Shown: positions 16,067-24,357 of the stretch, piece by piece
Layout of the letters: every line of letters begins with the position of its first letter
Numbering within the stretch: position 1 is the stretch's first letter
NCBI GenBank assembly: GCA_905209455.1
Contig: CAJLTA010000002.1
Coordinates: forward strand, 67,865 to 131,864
Direction: 5' to 3'
DNA from: an uncultured Collinsella sp.
GTDB taxonomy: Bacteria; Actinomycetota; Coriobacteriia; Coriobacteriales; Coriobacteriaceae
DNA: 64,000 nucleotides
The notes under the pieces: model-generated
Told to the model about the DNA's origin: nothing
The model's input: the letters and a program-made list of their open reading frames with translations, nothing else
Databases searched by the model: none
Translations under genes and position numbers: made by a program

Positions 16067-17479
16067 ATGGACGCAACCGCAATTATCCTCGCCGCCGGCG
16101 AGGGCACCCGCATGAAGTCGAACCACTGCAAGGTTTCGCACAAGATCCTGGGCAAGCCCATGGTCCAGTGGATCGTCGACGCCACCATCAAGGCCGGCTG
16201 CAGCCGCGTCGTGGTCGTCATCGGCAGCCACGCCGACGAGATGCGCGCCCTCATCGACGGCGCCTACGCCAACAGCGCCACCAAGGTCGAGTGCGTCGAG
16301 CAGACCGAGCGCCTGGGCACCGGCCACGCCGTAAAGGTCGCACTCGAGGCCTGCGGCATCGCGCAAGGCCCCGTTGTCGTGCTCAACGGCGACCTGCCGC
16401 TCATCACCGCCGACACCGTCGCCAAGTTCGCGCAGACCGTCGCTACCGGCGAGCTCGCCTGCACCGTCATGACCATGACCCCGCCCGACCCCTTCGGCTA
16501 CGGCCGCATCAAGCTGGGCGCCGATGGTCAGATCGAGCGCATCATCGAGCAGAAGGACTGCACGCCCGAGCAGGCCGCCACGCTGCTCGAGTGCAACGCC
16601 GGCTGCTACGCCTTCGACGGCGCGCAGCTCGCCGCACACATCAACGAGATCGGCAACGACAACGCGCAGTCCGAGTACTACCTGCCCGACATGCTCGAAA
16701 TCCTCAAGGGTCACGGCCAGGCGGTCTCCATCTTCCACTGTGACGACTACCGCGACGGTTTGGGCGTCAACAGCCGCATCCAGCTCGCACAGCTCACCGC
16801 CATCGCGCGCGACCGCATCAACGAGCACTGGATGGCCGAGGGCGTTACCTTCATCGACCCCACGCAGGCCTGGATCGGCCCCGACGCCACCATCGGCCGC
16901 GACACCGTCGTGTGGCCGCAGACGCACCTGATCGGCCACGTCACCGTGGGCGAGGAGTGCCAGCTCGGCCCCAACAGCCGCCTCACCGACACCACCGTCG
17001 GCAGCGGCTGCACCATCGATGAGACCATCGCCATCGAGGCCGTCATCGAGAACGGCGTCGACTGCGGCCCGCGCGCCTACCTGCGCCCGGGCACCCACAT
17101 GCTCGACGGCTCCAAGGCCGGCACGCACGTGGAGATCAAGAAGTCCACGATCGGCGAGGGCTCCAAGGTGCCGCACCTGTCCTACATCGGCGACACCACC
17201 ATGGGCTCCGGCGTCAACGTGGGCGCCGGCTCCATCACCTGCAACTACGACGGCGTTCACAAGCACAAGACCGTCATCGGCAAGGATGCCTTCATCGGCT
17301 CCGACACCATGATGGTCGCGCCCGCCCAAATTGGCGACGGCGCGCTCGTGGCCGCCGGCTCCGTCATCACCGAGCCGGTCCCGGCAGACGCGCTCGGACT
17401 GGGCCGCGCCCGTCAGGTAAATATTGAGGGCTGGGCCGCCGATTATCGCCGCCGTCTGCACGAGGACGACGAGGTATAA
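16067..17479 (+). CDS. glmU: Bifunctional GlmU: GlcNAc-1-P uridyltransferase / GlcN-1-P acetyltransferase
   Basis: Makes UDP-N-acetylglucosamine for the cell wall. The 470-residue protein has the N-terminal pyrophosphorylase domain (IILAAGEGTRMKS, and LNGDLPLI) and a C-terminal left-handed beta-helix of hexapeptide repeats (IGPDATIGRDTVVWP through VGAGSITCNYDGVHKH) with acetyltransferase residues. ATG at 16067 is preceded by AGGAGA; upstream in-frame starts fall inside the divergent ecfT promoter region. The neighbours glmU, prs and pth in this order are a widely conserved Gram-positive arrangement. Confidence 0.96.
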   Translation: MDATAIILAAGEGTRMKSNHCKVSHKILGKPMVQWIVDATIKAGCSRVVVVIGSHADEMRALIDGAYANSATKVECVEQTERLGTGHAVKVALEACGIAQGPVVVLNGDLPLITADTVAKFAQTVATGELACTVMTMTPPDPFGYGRIKLGADGQIERIIEQKDCTPEQAATLLECNAGCYAFDGAQLAAHINEIGNDNAQSEYYLPDMLEILKGHGQAVSIFHCDDYRDGLGVNSRIQLAQLTAIARDRINEHWMAEGVTFIDPTQAWIGPDATIGRDTVVWPQTHLIGHVTVGEECQLGPNSRLTDTTVGSGCTIDETIAIEAVIENGVDCGPRAYLRPGTHMLDGSKAGTHVEIKKSTIGEGSKVPHLSYIGDTTMGSGVNVGAGSITCNYDGVHKHKTVIGKDAFIGSDTMMVAPAQIGDGALVAAGSVITEPVPADALGLGRARQVNIEGWAADYRRRLHEDDEV

Positions 17480-17496
17480 CGTTTTACCAAGCATCT

Positions 17497-17529
17497 AAGG
17501 AGCTGTTCCCATGGGGGACGGCTCCTTTT
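17497..17529 (+). terminator. Terminator after glmU
   Basis: AGGAGC-TGTTCCC pairs with GGGGAC-GGCTCCT (two G-U pairs) and is followed by five T, 18 bases after the stop. The right arm contains GGGGGACGG, similar to the core of the GGGGACAG hairpins. Confidence 0.8.
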
Positions 17530-17671
17530 TCTATGCTGACCTGCGTGGCCGGATGAGTGGTCGGTTCGTGTCCGTTGACGGTAAAGACGTTATCAAGACT
17601 CGATAAACCCCGCCGCGCGGTTACAATGCAACAAGGCATCTATATGGCATTCGATATAAAGGAGAAGGGTA

Positions 17672-18658
17672 ATGCCGATTAATGATCCCGAGAAGTCGGA
17701 GAATATGCGCAAGTCCATCCGCGTGTATTCCGGTTCCTCCAACCGTCCCCTCGCTCAGAAGATTGCTGAGTACCTTGGGGTCGAGCTTTCGGGCCTTACG
17801 CTAAAGCAGTTCGCCAATGGTGAGATTTACGCCCGCTACGACGAGACCGTCCGCGGCGCCGACGTCTTCCTGATTCAGTCCGTGGCCGGCGGCAACGTTA
17901 ACGACATGCTCATGGAGCTGCTCATCGCCACCGACGCTGCCAAGCGCGCATCCGCCCGCTCCATCACCGCCGTTATCACCCACTACGGCTATGCCCGCCA
18001 GGACCGCAAGGCCGGCCCGCGCGAGCCCATCACCGCCCGCCTCGTTGCCAACCTGCTCGAGCGCGCCGGCGTCAACCGCATCATCACCCTCGACCTGCAC
18101 CAGGGCCAGATCCAGGGCTTCTTTGATATCCCGGTTAACCACCTGTCCGCGCTGCCGCTGTTTGGCCAGTACTACAACAACATGCACTTCGACACCGACA
18201 ACCTGGTTGTCGTCTCCCCCGACGTGGGTCGTGCCAAGGCCGCCAAGAAGCTGTCCGACATGCTCGGCTGCGACCTGGCCATCGCCCACAAGGGCCGTCC
18301 GCGCCACAACGCCGCCGAGGTCATGGGCATCATCGGTGACATCAAGGGCAAGACCTGCATCATCAACGACGACATGATCGACACCGCTGGCACCCTGTGC
18401 GCCAACGTCAAGGAGCTCAAGGCTATGGGCGCTGGCGACATCTACGTCTGCGCCACCCACGGCATCTTCTCCGGTCCGGCCATCGAGCGTCTGAACGACG
18501 CCCCGATCGTCGAGTGCCTCGTCACCGACGCCATTCCCGTCGAGGTCGGCGGTAAGATCAAGACCATCTCGGTCGCCGAGGAGTTCGCTCAGGCCATCTC
18601 CGCCGTTTACCACGAGGAGCCCGTCTCCACGCTCGTCGGCGGCGACTTCGCGCTGTAG
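17672..18658 (+). CDS. prs: Ribose-phosphate pyrophosphokinase
   Basis: Forms PRPP from ribose 5-phosphate and ATP, the entry compound for the purine genes elsewhere in the window. 328 residues, class I length. Motifs: RSITAVITHYGYARQDRK, the divalent-ion site DLHQGQIQGFFDIP and the PRPP loop region NDDMIDTAGTLCANVKELK. A short N-terminal extension (PINDPEKSENMRKSI) precedes the usual start of the fold. AGGAGAAGG lies just before the ATG. Followed 24 bases downstream by a 105-bp hairpin. Confidence 0.96.
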   Translation: MPINDPEKSENMRKSIRVYSGSSNRPLAQKIAEYLGVELSGLTLKQFANGEIYARYDETVRGADVFLIQSVAGGNVNDMLMELLIATDAAKRASARSITAVITHYGYARQDRKAGPREPITARLVANLLERAGVNRIITLDLHQGQIQGFFDIPVNHLSALPLFGQYYNNMHFDTDNLVVVSPDVGRAKAAKKLSDMLGCDLAIAHKGRPRHNAAEVMGIIGDIKGKTCIINDDMIDTAGTLCANVKELKAMGAGDIYVCATHGIFSGPAIERLNDAPIVECLVTDAIPVEVGGKIKTISVAEEFAQAISAVYHEEPVSTLVGGDFAL

Positions 18659-18681
18659 TCGCTCGACCCTCGCATCCCTCC

Positions 18682-18786
18682 GGAAGCCCCGGTCACGCCT
18701 GCGGGGTTATCACGCGAACGTCCTCGCCGCTTTGCGGCTGCGGGATGTTCGCTTTGATAACCCCTCCCGGCGTGTCCGGGGCTTCC
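18682..18786. repeat. 105-bp near-palindromic hairpin element (core family II)
   Basis: The left arm starting GGAAGCCCCGG at 18682 pairs with the right arm ending CCGGGGCTTCC at 18786 through nearly the whole length, including GGGGTTATC with GATAACCCC. The tip carries GAACGTCCTCGC, a small loop and GCGGCTGCGGG, matching the core of the hairpins at 36.1 and 36.4 kb. Confidence 0.8.
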
Positions 18787-18901
18787 TGCTGTCTCGGGGC
18801 AGCTGTTTTCTGAAATGACTTTGCTGCAACCTTTCCTCGCCTTCGGCGGGCGTGGTAGCCTTTGTCGTTGATTAAACTTTTATGTGTAACGGAGGACAAA
18901 C

Positions 18902-19531
18902 ATGGCAGCTGCACAGCCGCTTAAGATTCGCATGGTTGCCGGGCTTGGCAACCCGGGCGAGGAATATGCCGAGACCCGCCACAACGCTGGCTTCAAAGCG
19001 ATCGACGAGCTGGCCCGTCAGGCCGGCGTCACGTACTGGAAAAACCAAGCAGGCGCCGAGGTCGCGCTCATCAACATCAACGACCCCGAGGAAGAGGGCG
19101 GCAAGCGTCAGATTGTGCTGGTCAAGCCACAGTCGTACATGAATACCTCGGGCGGTCCCATCTCCAAGCTTTGCCGCGAGTACAAAATCAAGGCCGAGGA
19201 GCTGCTCGTAATCCACGATGAGCTCGATATTCCCGCCGGCGACGTACGCGTTAAGGTGGGCGGCGGCCATGCTGGCCACAACGGGCTGCGTTCCATCATC
19301 GACAAGATGGGCAGCCGCGACTTCAGCCGCATCCGCACCGGCATCGGCAACCCTCCCGGCAAGATGGCTGTCGCCGACTACGTGCTCAAGCAGCTGCGCG
19401 CCCGCGAGGCCGAGGACTTCCAGGATACCTGCGCCCGCGCCGCAGACGCCGCCGGCCTGGCGATCGTGCACGGCGTAATCTACGCCCGCGATCACGTCAA
19501 CGGCGCCGCTTCCGCCAACGGCAAGCACTAA
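18902..19531 (+). CDS. pth: Peptidyl-tRNA hydrolase
   Basis: Releases tRNA from stalled peptidyl-tRNA. 209 residues. Visible: VAGLGNPGEEYAETRHNAGF with the catalytic His, LVKPQSYMNTSGG, VIHDELDIP with the catalytic Asp, and KVGGGHAGHNGLRSI. The C-terminal tail is slightly longer than in E. coli. GGAGG precedes the ATG by 7 bases. Confidence 0.95.
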   Translation: MAAAQPLKIRMVAGLGNPGEEYAETRHNAGFKAIDELARQAGVTYWKNQAGAEVALININDPEEEGGKRQIVLVKPQSYMNTSGGPISKLCREYKIKAEELLVIHDELDIPAGDVRVKVGGGHAGHNGLRSIIDKMGSRDFSRIRTGIGNPPGKMAVADYVLKQLRAREAEDFQDTCARAADAAGLAIVHGVIYARDHVNGAASANGKH

Positions 19532-19533
19532 AG

Positions 19534-19731
19534 CCTACCATTTAGGGACAGGCTTATTTTGGCAGCTTTTATCTGCGGAAACACCTCAGTTGCGGCATCG
19601 CAATCAACCGCGCGCCGACTTACACACATAGCGCCCCAAAGGGGGCCGGCCTCATCACAACCCGAGGCCGGCCCCCTTTGCCGTTTTACCCGATAAAACT
19701 GACCAAAATAAACCTGCCCCTATTTGGTAGG
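19534..19731. repeat. GGGACAG inverted-repeat pair around a terminator
   Basis: Arms of 29 bases at 19534-19562 and 19703-19731 are imperfect reverse complements; both contain CCTACCA, then GGGACAGG or GGGGCAGG, then TTATTTTGG. The same unit recurs once at 30673-30705. A strong terminator hairpin lies between the arms. Confidence 0.7.
19637..19686 (+). terminator. Terminator after pth (works in both directions)
   Basis: AAAGGGGGCCGGCCTC pairs with GAGGCCGGCCCCCTTT across a 10-base loop, followed by GCCGTTTT. This is one of the strongest stems in the window. Confidence 0.85.
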
Positions 19732-19794
19732 CCAAAGTGGATAAACCCTGCTCCCAACCGCCGAAGATACACGTAAGCGACATGTCCATGAGGG

Positions 19795-19845
19795 TATAAT
19801 TTGCACCGTATGTCTGCACAACGCCTGTGCGCGTACGGTTTTATT
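19795..19845 (+). promoter_or_regulatory. Promoter -10 box and leader hairpin upstream of the NfnAB-like pair
   Basis: A consensus TATAAT lies at 19795-19800 with no good -35. The following leader forms ACCGTA/TACGGT with an inner TGCACA/TGTGC stem and is followed by TTTTATT, so it could act as an attenuator. It matches no riboswitch that I recognise. Confidence 0.45.
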
Positions 19846-19905
19846 CGGGCTACCGTCCATTTCCGTGGAGGCACGGTTCGGTCGCCCTAACAAGAGAGGG
19901 GTTCT

Positions 19906-20745
19906 ATGTATAAGATCCTGGAGAAGACGCAGTTCTCGGAGAAGGTGTTCAAGTTCCGCATCGAGGCGCCCGCAATCGCCAAGCATGCGCACGCTGGACA
20001 GTTCCTCATGGTTCGCGCCAATGAGACGGGCGAGCGTGTCCCGTTTACCCTGGCCGGCTGGAACGGTGACGAGGGCTGGGTCGAGTTCATCTTCATGGTG
20101 ATCGGCAAGACCACCGAGATGCTTTCCACCTACGAGGCCGGCGAGTCGCTGCGCGACGTCGTGGGCCCGCTGGGCGTTCCCACCGAGATGGCTGAGGGCC
20201 CCTGCGCCGTCATTGGCGGCGGCGTCGGCCTGGCAATTGCCTTCCCGGTCGCCAAGCACCTGGTCGAGACCGGCCACGAGGTGCACGCCATCATGGGCGC
20301 CCGCACCAAGGACCTCCTGCTCATGGAGGACCAGTTCCGCGAACTCCTCGACGAGGACCACATCCACATCACCACTGACGACGGTTCCTACGGCGAGCAG
20401 GGCGTTGTCACCGCTCCGCTGGAGCGTCTGCTGCAGGACAAGGCCGTGAGCCAGGTCTTCTGCGTCGGCCCCGTTCCGATGATGAAGTTCTCGACCCTCA
20501 CCGCCCAGAAGTACGACACCCCCATCACCGCGTCGCTCAACCCCATCATGGTTGACGGCACCGGTATGTGCGGCTGCTGCCGCGTCGAGGTGGGCGGCGT
20601 GACCAAGTTCGCTTGCGTCGACGGCCCCGACTTCGATGCCACCCTGGTCGACTGGGATGACCTTCGTGCCCGCCAGGCCGCTTACCGTTCCGAAGAGGGC
20701 GCGTCCCTCAAGGCCTATGAGGAAAAGAGCTGCGCATGCCACTAG
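19906..20745 (+). CDS. nfnA: NfnA-like flavin/[2Fe-2S] subunit of ferredoxin:NADP+ transhydrogenase
   Basis: A 279-residue ferredoxin-NADP reductase-type protein of the PyrK/SudB/NfnA group. The N-terminal FAD barrel includes GQFLMVRANETGERVPFTLAGW; the nucleotide domain has AVIGGGVGLAIAFPVAKHL; the C-terminal [2Fe-2S] site is in GTGMCGCCRVEVGG with a further Cys in TKFACVDGPDF. Together with the next gene it would reversibly couple NADH and reduced ferredoxin to NADP+ (electron bifurcation). GAGAGGGG precedes the ATG by 5 bases. The same pair has been annotated elsewhere as sulfide dehydrogenase or as glutamate synthase small subunit; no glutamate synthase large subunit is nearby, which favours NfnAB. 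Confidence 0.85.
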   Translation: MYKILEKTQFSEKVFKFRIEAPAIAKHAHAGQFLMVRANETGERVPFTLAGWNGDEGWVEFIFMVIGKTTEMLSTYEAGESLRDVVGPLGVPTEMAEGPCAVIGGGVGLAIAFPVAKHLVETGHEVHAIMGARTKDLLLMEDQFRELLDEDHIHITTDDGSYGEQGVVTAPLERLLQDKAVSQVFCVGPVPMMKFSTLTAQKYDTPITASLNPIMVDGTGMCGCCRVEVGGVTKFACVDGPDFDATLVDWDDLRARQAAYRSEEGASLKAYEEKSCACH

Positions 20746-22145
20746 TTAACGGTCGTTTCGTTGCCGATATGAAGTCGCCCCGCACCCCCGATAACGAGGA
20801 GCCGGCTGCCGAGCGCGCCTGCGACTTCCGCCCCGTCGACAAGGGCTTCACCGAGGAGATGGCGCTGGCCGAGGCCGAGCGCTGCCTCAACTGCAAGAAG
20901 CCGTTCTGTGTTGAGGGCTGCCCCGTCAACATCAACATCCCCCGCTTTATCGAGCAGATCCGCGAGAAGGACTTCGGCGGCGCTCTCGATACCATCCGCG
21001 AGGACTCCATGCTTCCCGCCATCTGCGGCCGCGTCTGCCCGCAGGAGAACCAGTGCGAGGGCAAGTGCATCCGTGGCAAGAAGTCCGAGCCCGTGGCCAT
21101 CGGCCAGCTCGAGCGCTTCCTGGGTGACCGCCCCGAGCTCGCGTCCACGCCCAAGATGGCTCCCAAGAACGGCAAGAAGGTCGCCGTCGTCGGCTCCGGC
21201 CCGTCCGGCATCACCTGCGCCGGCGAGCTCGCCCGCAACGGCTTTGACGTTACCGTCTTTGAGGCATTCTTCACCGGCGGCGGCGTGCTGGTCTACGGCA
21301 TCCCCGAGTTCCGTCTGCCCAAGGCAGTCGTCAAGCGCGAGATTGACGGCCTGGAGGACATGGGCGTCAAGTTTGAGTACAACTCCGTCGTGGGCAACAT
21401 GGCCACGGCCGAAGAGCTGTTCGAGCAGGGCTTCGACGCCATCTACGTGGCGACCGGCGCTGGCCTGCCCAAGTTCCTCAACGTCCCCGGCGAGAACCTG
21501 CCCAACGTCTTCTTCGCGAACGAGTACCTCACCCGCGTGAACCTGATGAAGGCCAACAAGTTCCCCGAGTACGATACCCCCACCAAGCACGGCAAGAACG
21601 TCGTCGTCTTTGGTGGCGGCAACGTGGCTATGGACGCCGTCCGTACCGCCAAGCGTCTGGGCGCCGAGCACGCCATCATCGCTTACCGCCGTACCGAGGA
21701 CGAGATGCCCTGCCGTCGTGCCGAGCTGCACCACGCCAAGGCCGAGGGCGTCGAGGTTCTGCCGCTCGTTTCCCCGCTCGAGTTTGTCGCTGGCGAGGAC
21801 GGCTCCGTGTGCGCCGTCAAGGTCCAGAAGATGGAGCTCGGCGAGCCCGACGAGTCCGGCCGTCGTCGCCCGGTGCCCATCGAGGGCGCCATCGAGGAGA
21901 TCCCCTGCGACGTCGCGATCTCGGCTATCGGCACCAACGCCAACCCCTTCGCAAAGAAGATCGGCGGCAAGATGGAGCTCAACAAGTGGGGCTACATCGT
22001 CGCCGACGAGGAGACCGGCCAGACCACCGATCCCCGCATCTGGGCCGGCGGCGACATCGTCACCGGTGCCGCTACGGTCATTCTGGCGATGGGCGCTGGC
22101 AAGAAGGCCGCCGCTTCCATCACCAAGAGCCTGCTGGGCGAGTAA
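20736..22145 (+). CDS. nfnB: NfnB-like / GltD-type FAD iron-sulfur subunit
   Basis: A 469-residue flavoprotein. The N-terminal ferredoxin-like region binds [4Fe-4S] clusters through AERCLNCKKPFCVEGCP and ICGRVCPQENQCEGKC; two dinucleotide folds follow at VAVVGSGPSGITCAGEL and VVVFGGGNVAMDAVRTAKRLG. The start overlaps the end of the NfnA gene by 10 bases, with GAGGAAAAGAG upstream, implying tight co-translation and a stable 1:1 complex. Role as for the partner: NADPH formation from NADH and reduced ferredoxin in a fermenting anaerobe (inferred from family). Confidence 0.87.
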   Translation: MPLVNGRFVADMKSPRTPDNEEPAAERACDFRPVDKGFTEEMALAEAERCLNCKKPFCVEGCPVNINIPRFIEQIREKDFGGALDTIREDSMLPAICGRVCPQENQCEGKCIRGKKSEPVAIGQLERFLGDRPELASTPKMAPKNGKKVAVVGSGPSGITCAGELARNGFDVTVFEAFFTGGGVLVYGIPEFRLPKAVVKREIDGLEDMGVKFEYNSVVGNMATAEELFEQGFDAIYVATGAGLPKFLNVPGENLPNVFFANEYLTRVNLMKANKFPEYDTPTKHGKNVVVFGGGNVAMDAVRTAKRLGAEHAIIAYRRTEDEMPCRRAELHHAKAEGVEVLPLVSPLEFVAGEDGSVCAVKVQKMELGEPDESGRRRPVPIEGAIEEIPCDVAISAIGTNANPFAKKIGGKMELNKWGYIVADEETGQTTDPRIWAGGDIVTGAATVILAMGAGKKAAASITKSLLGE

Positions 22146-22174
22146 TCACCCTCAGCGCTAGCCATTAAACGGCA

Positions 22175-22211
22175 AAGCCCCTGTCGAGCACACGCTCGGC
22201 GGGGACTTTTT
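22175..22211 (+). terminator. Terminator after the NfnAB-like operon
   Basis: AAGCCCCTGTCGAGC pairs with GCTCGGCGGGGACTT (two G-U and one mismatch), followed by a run of five T. Confidence 0.8.
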
Positions 22212-22227
22212 CTATGCCGGCCGTCCC

Positions 22228-22262
22228 ACCACCACAAAGGTGCCTGTCCCCTTTGTGGTGGT
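22228..22262. repeat. GGGGACAG-core hairpin with 13-bp ACCACCACAAAGG stem
   Basis: ACCACCACAAAGG and CCTTTGTGGTGGT are exact reverse complements around TGCCTGTCC. The first 17 bases recur exactly at 54224-54240. It lies between two convergent genes, nine bases from the end of the cytidylate-kinase-like gene. Confidence 0.75.
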
Positions 22263-22271
22263 TTTGGTCGG

Positions 22272-22895
22272 TTAGCCTTCGAGTTGGGCCACCTTGTAGC
22301 GGTAGGCCGCGGCGATGACGTCCTTGCAGCCTTCGCGGCCCAGCTTGGCGCGGTTGACTACGATATCCTTACCGCTCGTCATCTTCCATTTGCCGGCACT
22401 GTAGCGCTTATAGAACGCCTCGCGCGCCTTCTGCTGCTGCTTGACCAGCTTGGCGCCCTTCTTTTTGTTAAGTCCGCGCTTCTTGCGCACGATCTCGACG
22501 CGGTCCTCAAAGGGTGCGGTCACCAACACGGCAATGTGGTTGGGGTTGTTACGCAGCAGGTAATCGGACAGACGGCCTTCGATAATGCAGCTCTCGGTCT
22601 CACCCAGATCCAAAATCACCTGGCTCATCTTTTGGAACAACTTATCCGAGTACGAACGCGCATCGTAGCGGTCGGGCAGAAACGCCATGTTCTCCACGGC
22701 CAGACGTTCGTCATAGGCGGCCATCTTATCGAGCGACTCACCCGCACGCAGCGACGCACGCACCAGCAGCTCGTTGTCATACAGCGGAATCCCCAACTCG
22801 TCAGCAAGCATGCGACCAATCTCGTGGCCCTCGGCGCCAAAGTCGCGCGCGATGGTAATGACCACAGGACTCTTCTTGTTCTCCAGATCGCTCAT
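22272..22895 (-). CDS. Cytidylate kinase-like family protein
   Basis: A 207-residue P-loop-type protein of the AAA/cytidylate-kinase-like family (PF13189 type). It begins with VVITIARDFGAEGHEIGRML, the typical replacement of the P-loop in this family (a Gly-x-x-Gly turn), followed by LGIPLYDNELL and the segment ESCIIEGRLSDYLL. The C-terminal half is Lys-rich (VRKKRGLNKKKGAKLVK). The natural substrate is unknown; it is not the housekeeping Cmk, which is larger in motif content. The start at 22895 has AAGGA at 6 bases; the longer in-frame version starts inside a hairpin. It follows the amino-acid permease gene on the same strand. Confidence 0.75.
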   Translation of the reverse strand: MSDLENKKSPVVITIARDFGAEGHEIGRMLADELGIPLYDNELLVRASLRAGESLDKMAAYDERLAVENMAFLPDRYDARSYSDKLFQKMSQVILDLGETESCIIEGRLSDYLLRNNPNHIAVLVTAPFEDRVEIVRKKRGLNKKKGAKLVKQQQKAREAFYKRYSAGKWKMTSGKDIVVNRAKLGREGCKDVIAAAYRYKVAQLEG

Positions 22896-22912
22896 CGCGA
22901 TTCCTTTCTCTA

Positions 22913-22941
22913 TGTGACAAAGGGGCTGTCCCTTTGCCACA
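22913..22941. repeat. GGGACAG-core hairpin between permease and kinase-like gene
   Basis: TGTGACAAAGG and CCTTTGCCACA pair with one mismatch around GGCTGTC (core read GGGACAG on the minus strand). It overlaps the region just after the permease stop. Confidence 0.6.
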
Positions 22942-22943
22942 TT

Positions 22944-23582
22944 CTACGCTGCCACCATTCGCCTCTGATATGCGCGAACCAGCAGCGAGATACCAAAGTT
23001 GAGCACAAAGTACATCGCAAACACCAGGCCGTAGAGCATAAGCACCTGCGACAGGTCGATCGCGTGGGCCATCACGACGTTTGCCGTGTACATGAGCTCG
23101 GCCACGTTAATGCCCGAAAGATACGAGCTGTCCTTGATGACAGTCGTGCATTGGCTAAACAGCGCCGGAATGATTGTCTTAAACGTCTGCGGCAGAATGA
23201 TGTAGCGCATGGTGGCAAAGAAGCCAAAGCCCTGGCTCTGCGCTGCCTCAAACTGGCCGCGCGGAATCGAGTTGAGGCCGCCGCGCACAATCTCGGCCAT
23301 AACAGCACTGGTAAACAGCGTAAAGGCGATGGTCGAAATCACGATGTCCAAACCCTGTACCGTAAAGTAGATAAACAGGATCCACAGCAGGTTCGGCGTG
23401 CAACGGAACAGCTCAATATAGGCACTCACCAAAATACGGAACGGGCGGGGCGCATAGCTTTTAACAAGCGCCAGCACCGTGCCAAAGATGAGCGAGAAAA
23501 AGATCGACAGCGCCGAGATCTCGATCGTCTTAACAAAGCCGCCCCAGATGTAGAGCAGGTTGGTCGCGTTGAAGATTTCCAT
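22944..23582 (-). CDS. Polar amino-acid ABC transporter permease (second)
   Basis: A 212-residue HisM/GlnP-family inner-membrane protein with about five helices. The EAA loop that contacts the ATPase is visible as GQFEAAQSQGFGFFATMRYIILPQ. It pairs with the permease encoded immediately upstream, 3 bases away, GGAGG before the ATG. Part of a four-gene importer for glutamate/glutamine-like amino acids; the precise substrate is not known. Confidence 0.9.
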   Translation of the reverse strand: MEIFNATNLLYIWGGFVKTIEISALSIFFSLIFGTVLALVKSYAPRPFRILVSAYIELFRCTPNLLWILFIYFTVQGLDIVISTIAFTLFTSAVMAEIVRGGLNSIPRGQFEAAQSQGFGFFATMRYIILPQTFKTIIPALFSQCTTVIKDSSYLSGINVAELMYTANVVMAHAIDLSQVLMLYGLVFAMYFVLNFGISLLVRAYQRRMVAA

Positions 23583-23585
23583 GCG

Positions 23586-24332
23586 CTAGGCCTCCTCTAC
23601 GTTGTCGAGCCCCAGCTCGGCCAGGCTCACGCCGCGCGGACGCTCCTTGGAGCGGCGCTCGAGCCACTGCACCAGCATGGCGAGCGGAAAGCAGATGATG
23701 AAGTACATAAGGCAGCAGACGATGTATCCCTGCAGGTAGCCGTACAGACTCACAAAGTTGTCGGAACGGTACATAAGGTCGCCGCCGGCCACGAGCGCCA
23801 GCACCGACGTGTTCTTGACCAGGTTGAGCGCCTGGTTACACAGCGGGGGCAGAATGATTTTGAACGTCTGGGGCAGCACGATGTACCAGTACGCCTGCGC
23901 ACGGGTGAAGCCCTGGCTCTGGGCCGCCTCCATCTGACCGCGCGGAACCGCCTCGATACCAGTGCGGATGACCTCCGAGATGTAGGCCGCGTGATACAGG
24001 CCCACGCCCAAGAAGCCCAGCACGAACGGTGCGATGCGCACCGGCTGGTCGGCACCGGTTATGGCCTGCAAAAACTGCGGACCGGCCATGTACATAAAGA
24101 GCACCTGTACGGGCAACGGGGTGTTCTGGTAAAACTCCACGTACACGCGGCTTATGGCGCGCAGCACGCGCGAGCGAGTGGTAGAGAACACGCCCAGCAG
24201 CGTGCCCAGCACCAGCGACAGCAACAGACCGGCAACGACCACCTGCAGCGTCACGCCAAAGCCCTCCCAGAAGGGCCCCATGTTTTGAAATGTCGTCGAC
24301 CAACGGTCGGCGTCAAATAATCCTTCGAGCAT
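23586..24332 (-). CDS. Polar amino-acid ABC transporter permease (first)
   Basis: A 248-residue permease with the EAA loop GQMEAAQSQGFTRAQAYWYIVLPQ near the middle. Membrane helices include FGVTLQVVVAGLLLSLVLGTLLG. The start at 24332 follows AAGGAAGGA; a longer in-frame start 33 bases upstream would overlap the binding-protein gene. It ends in a charged tail (RRSKERPRGVSLAELG). Heterodimer partner of the next permease. Confidence 0.9.
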   Translation of the reverse strand: MLEGLFDADRWSTTFQNMGPFWEGFGVTLQVVVAGLLLSLVLGTLLGVFSTTRSRVLRAISRVYVEFYQNTPLPVQVLFMYMAGPQFLQAITGADQPVRIAPFVLGFLGVGLYHAAYISEVIRTGIEAVPRGQMEAAQSQGFTRAQAYWYIVLPQTFKIILPPLCNQALNLVKNTSVLALVAGGDLMYRSDNFVSLYGYLQGYIVCCLMYFIICFPLAMLVQWLERRSKERPRGVSLAELGLDNVEEA

Positions 24333-24357
24333 TCGATTCCTTCCTTGGACGATGCGC

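Noticed and set aside
15992..17494. 500-codon open frame antisense to glmU
   Set aside because: Mirror of a strongly coding GC-rich gene; Gly/Ala/Val/Asp-rich low-complexity product and no ribosome binding site. glmU has full motif support.
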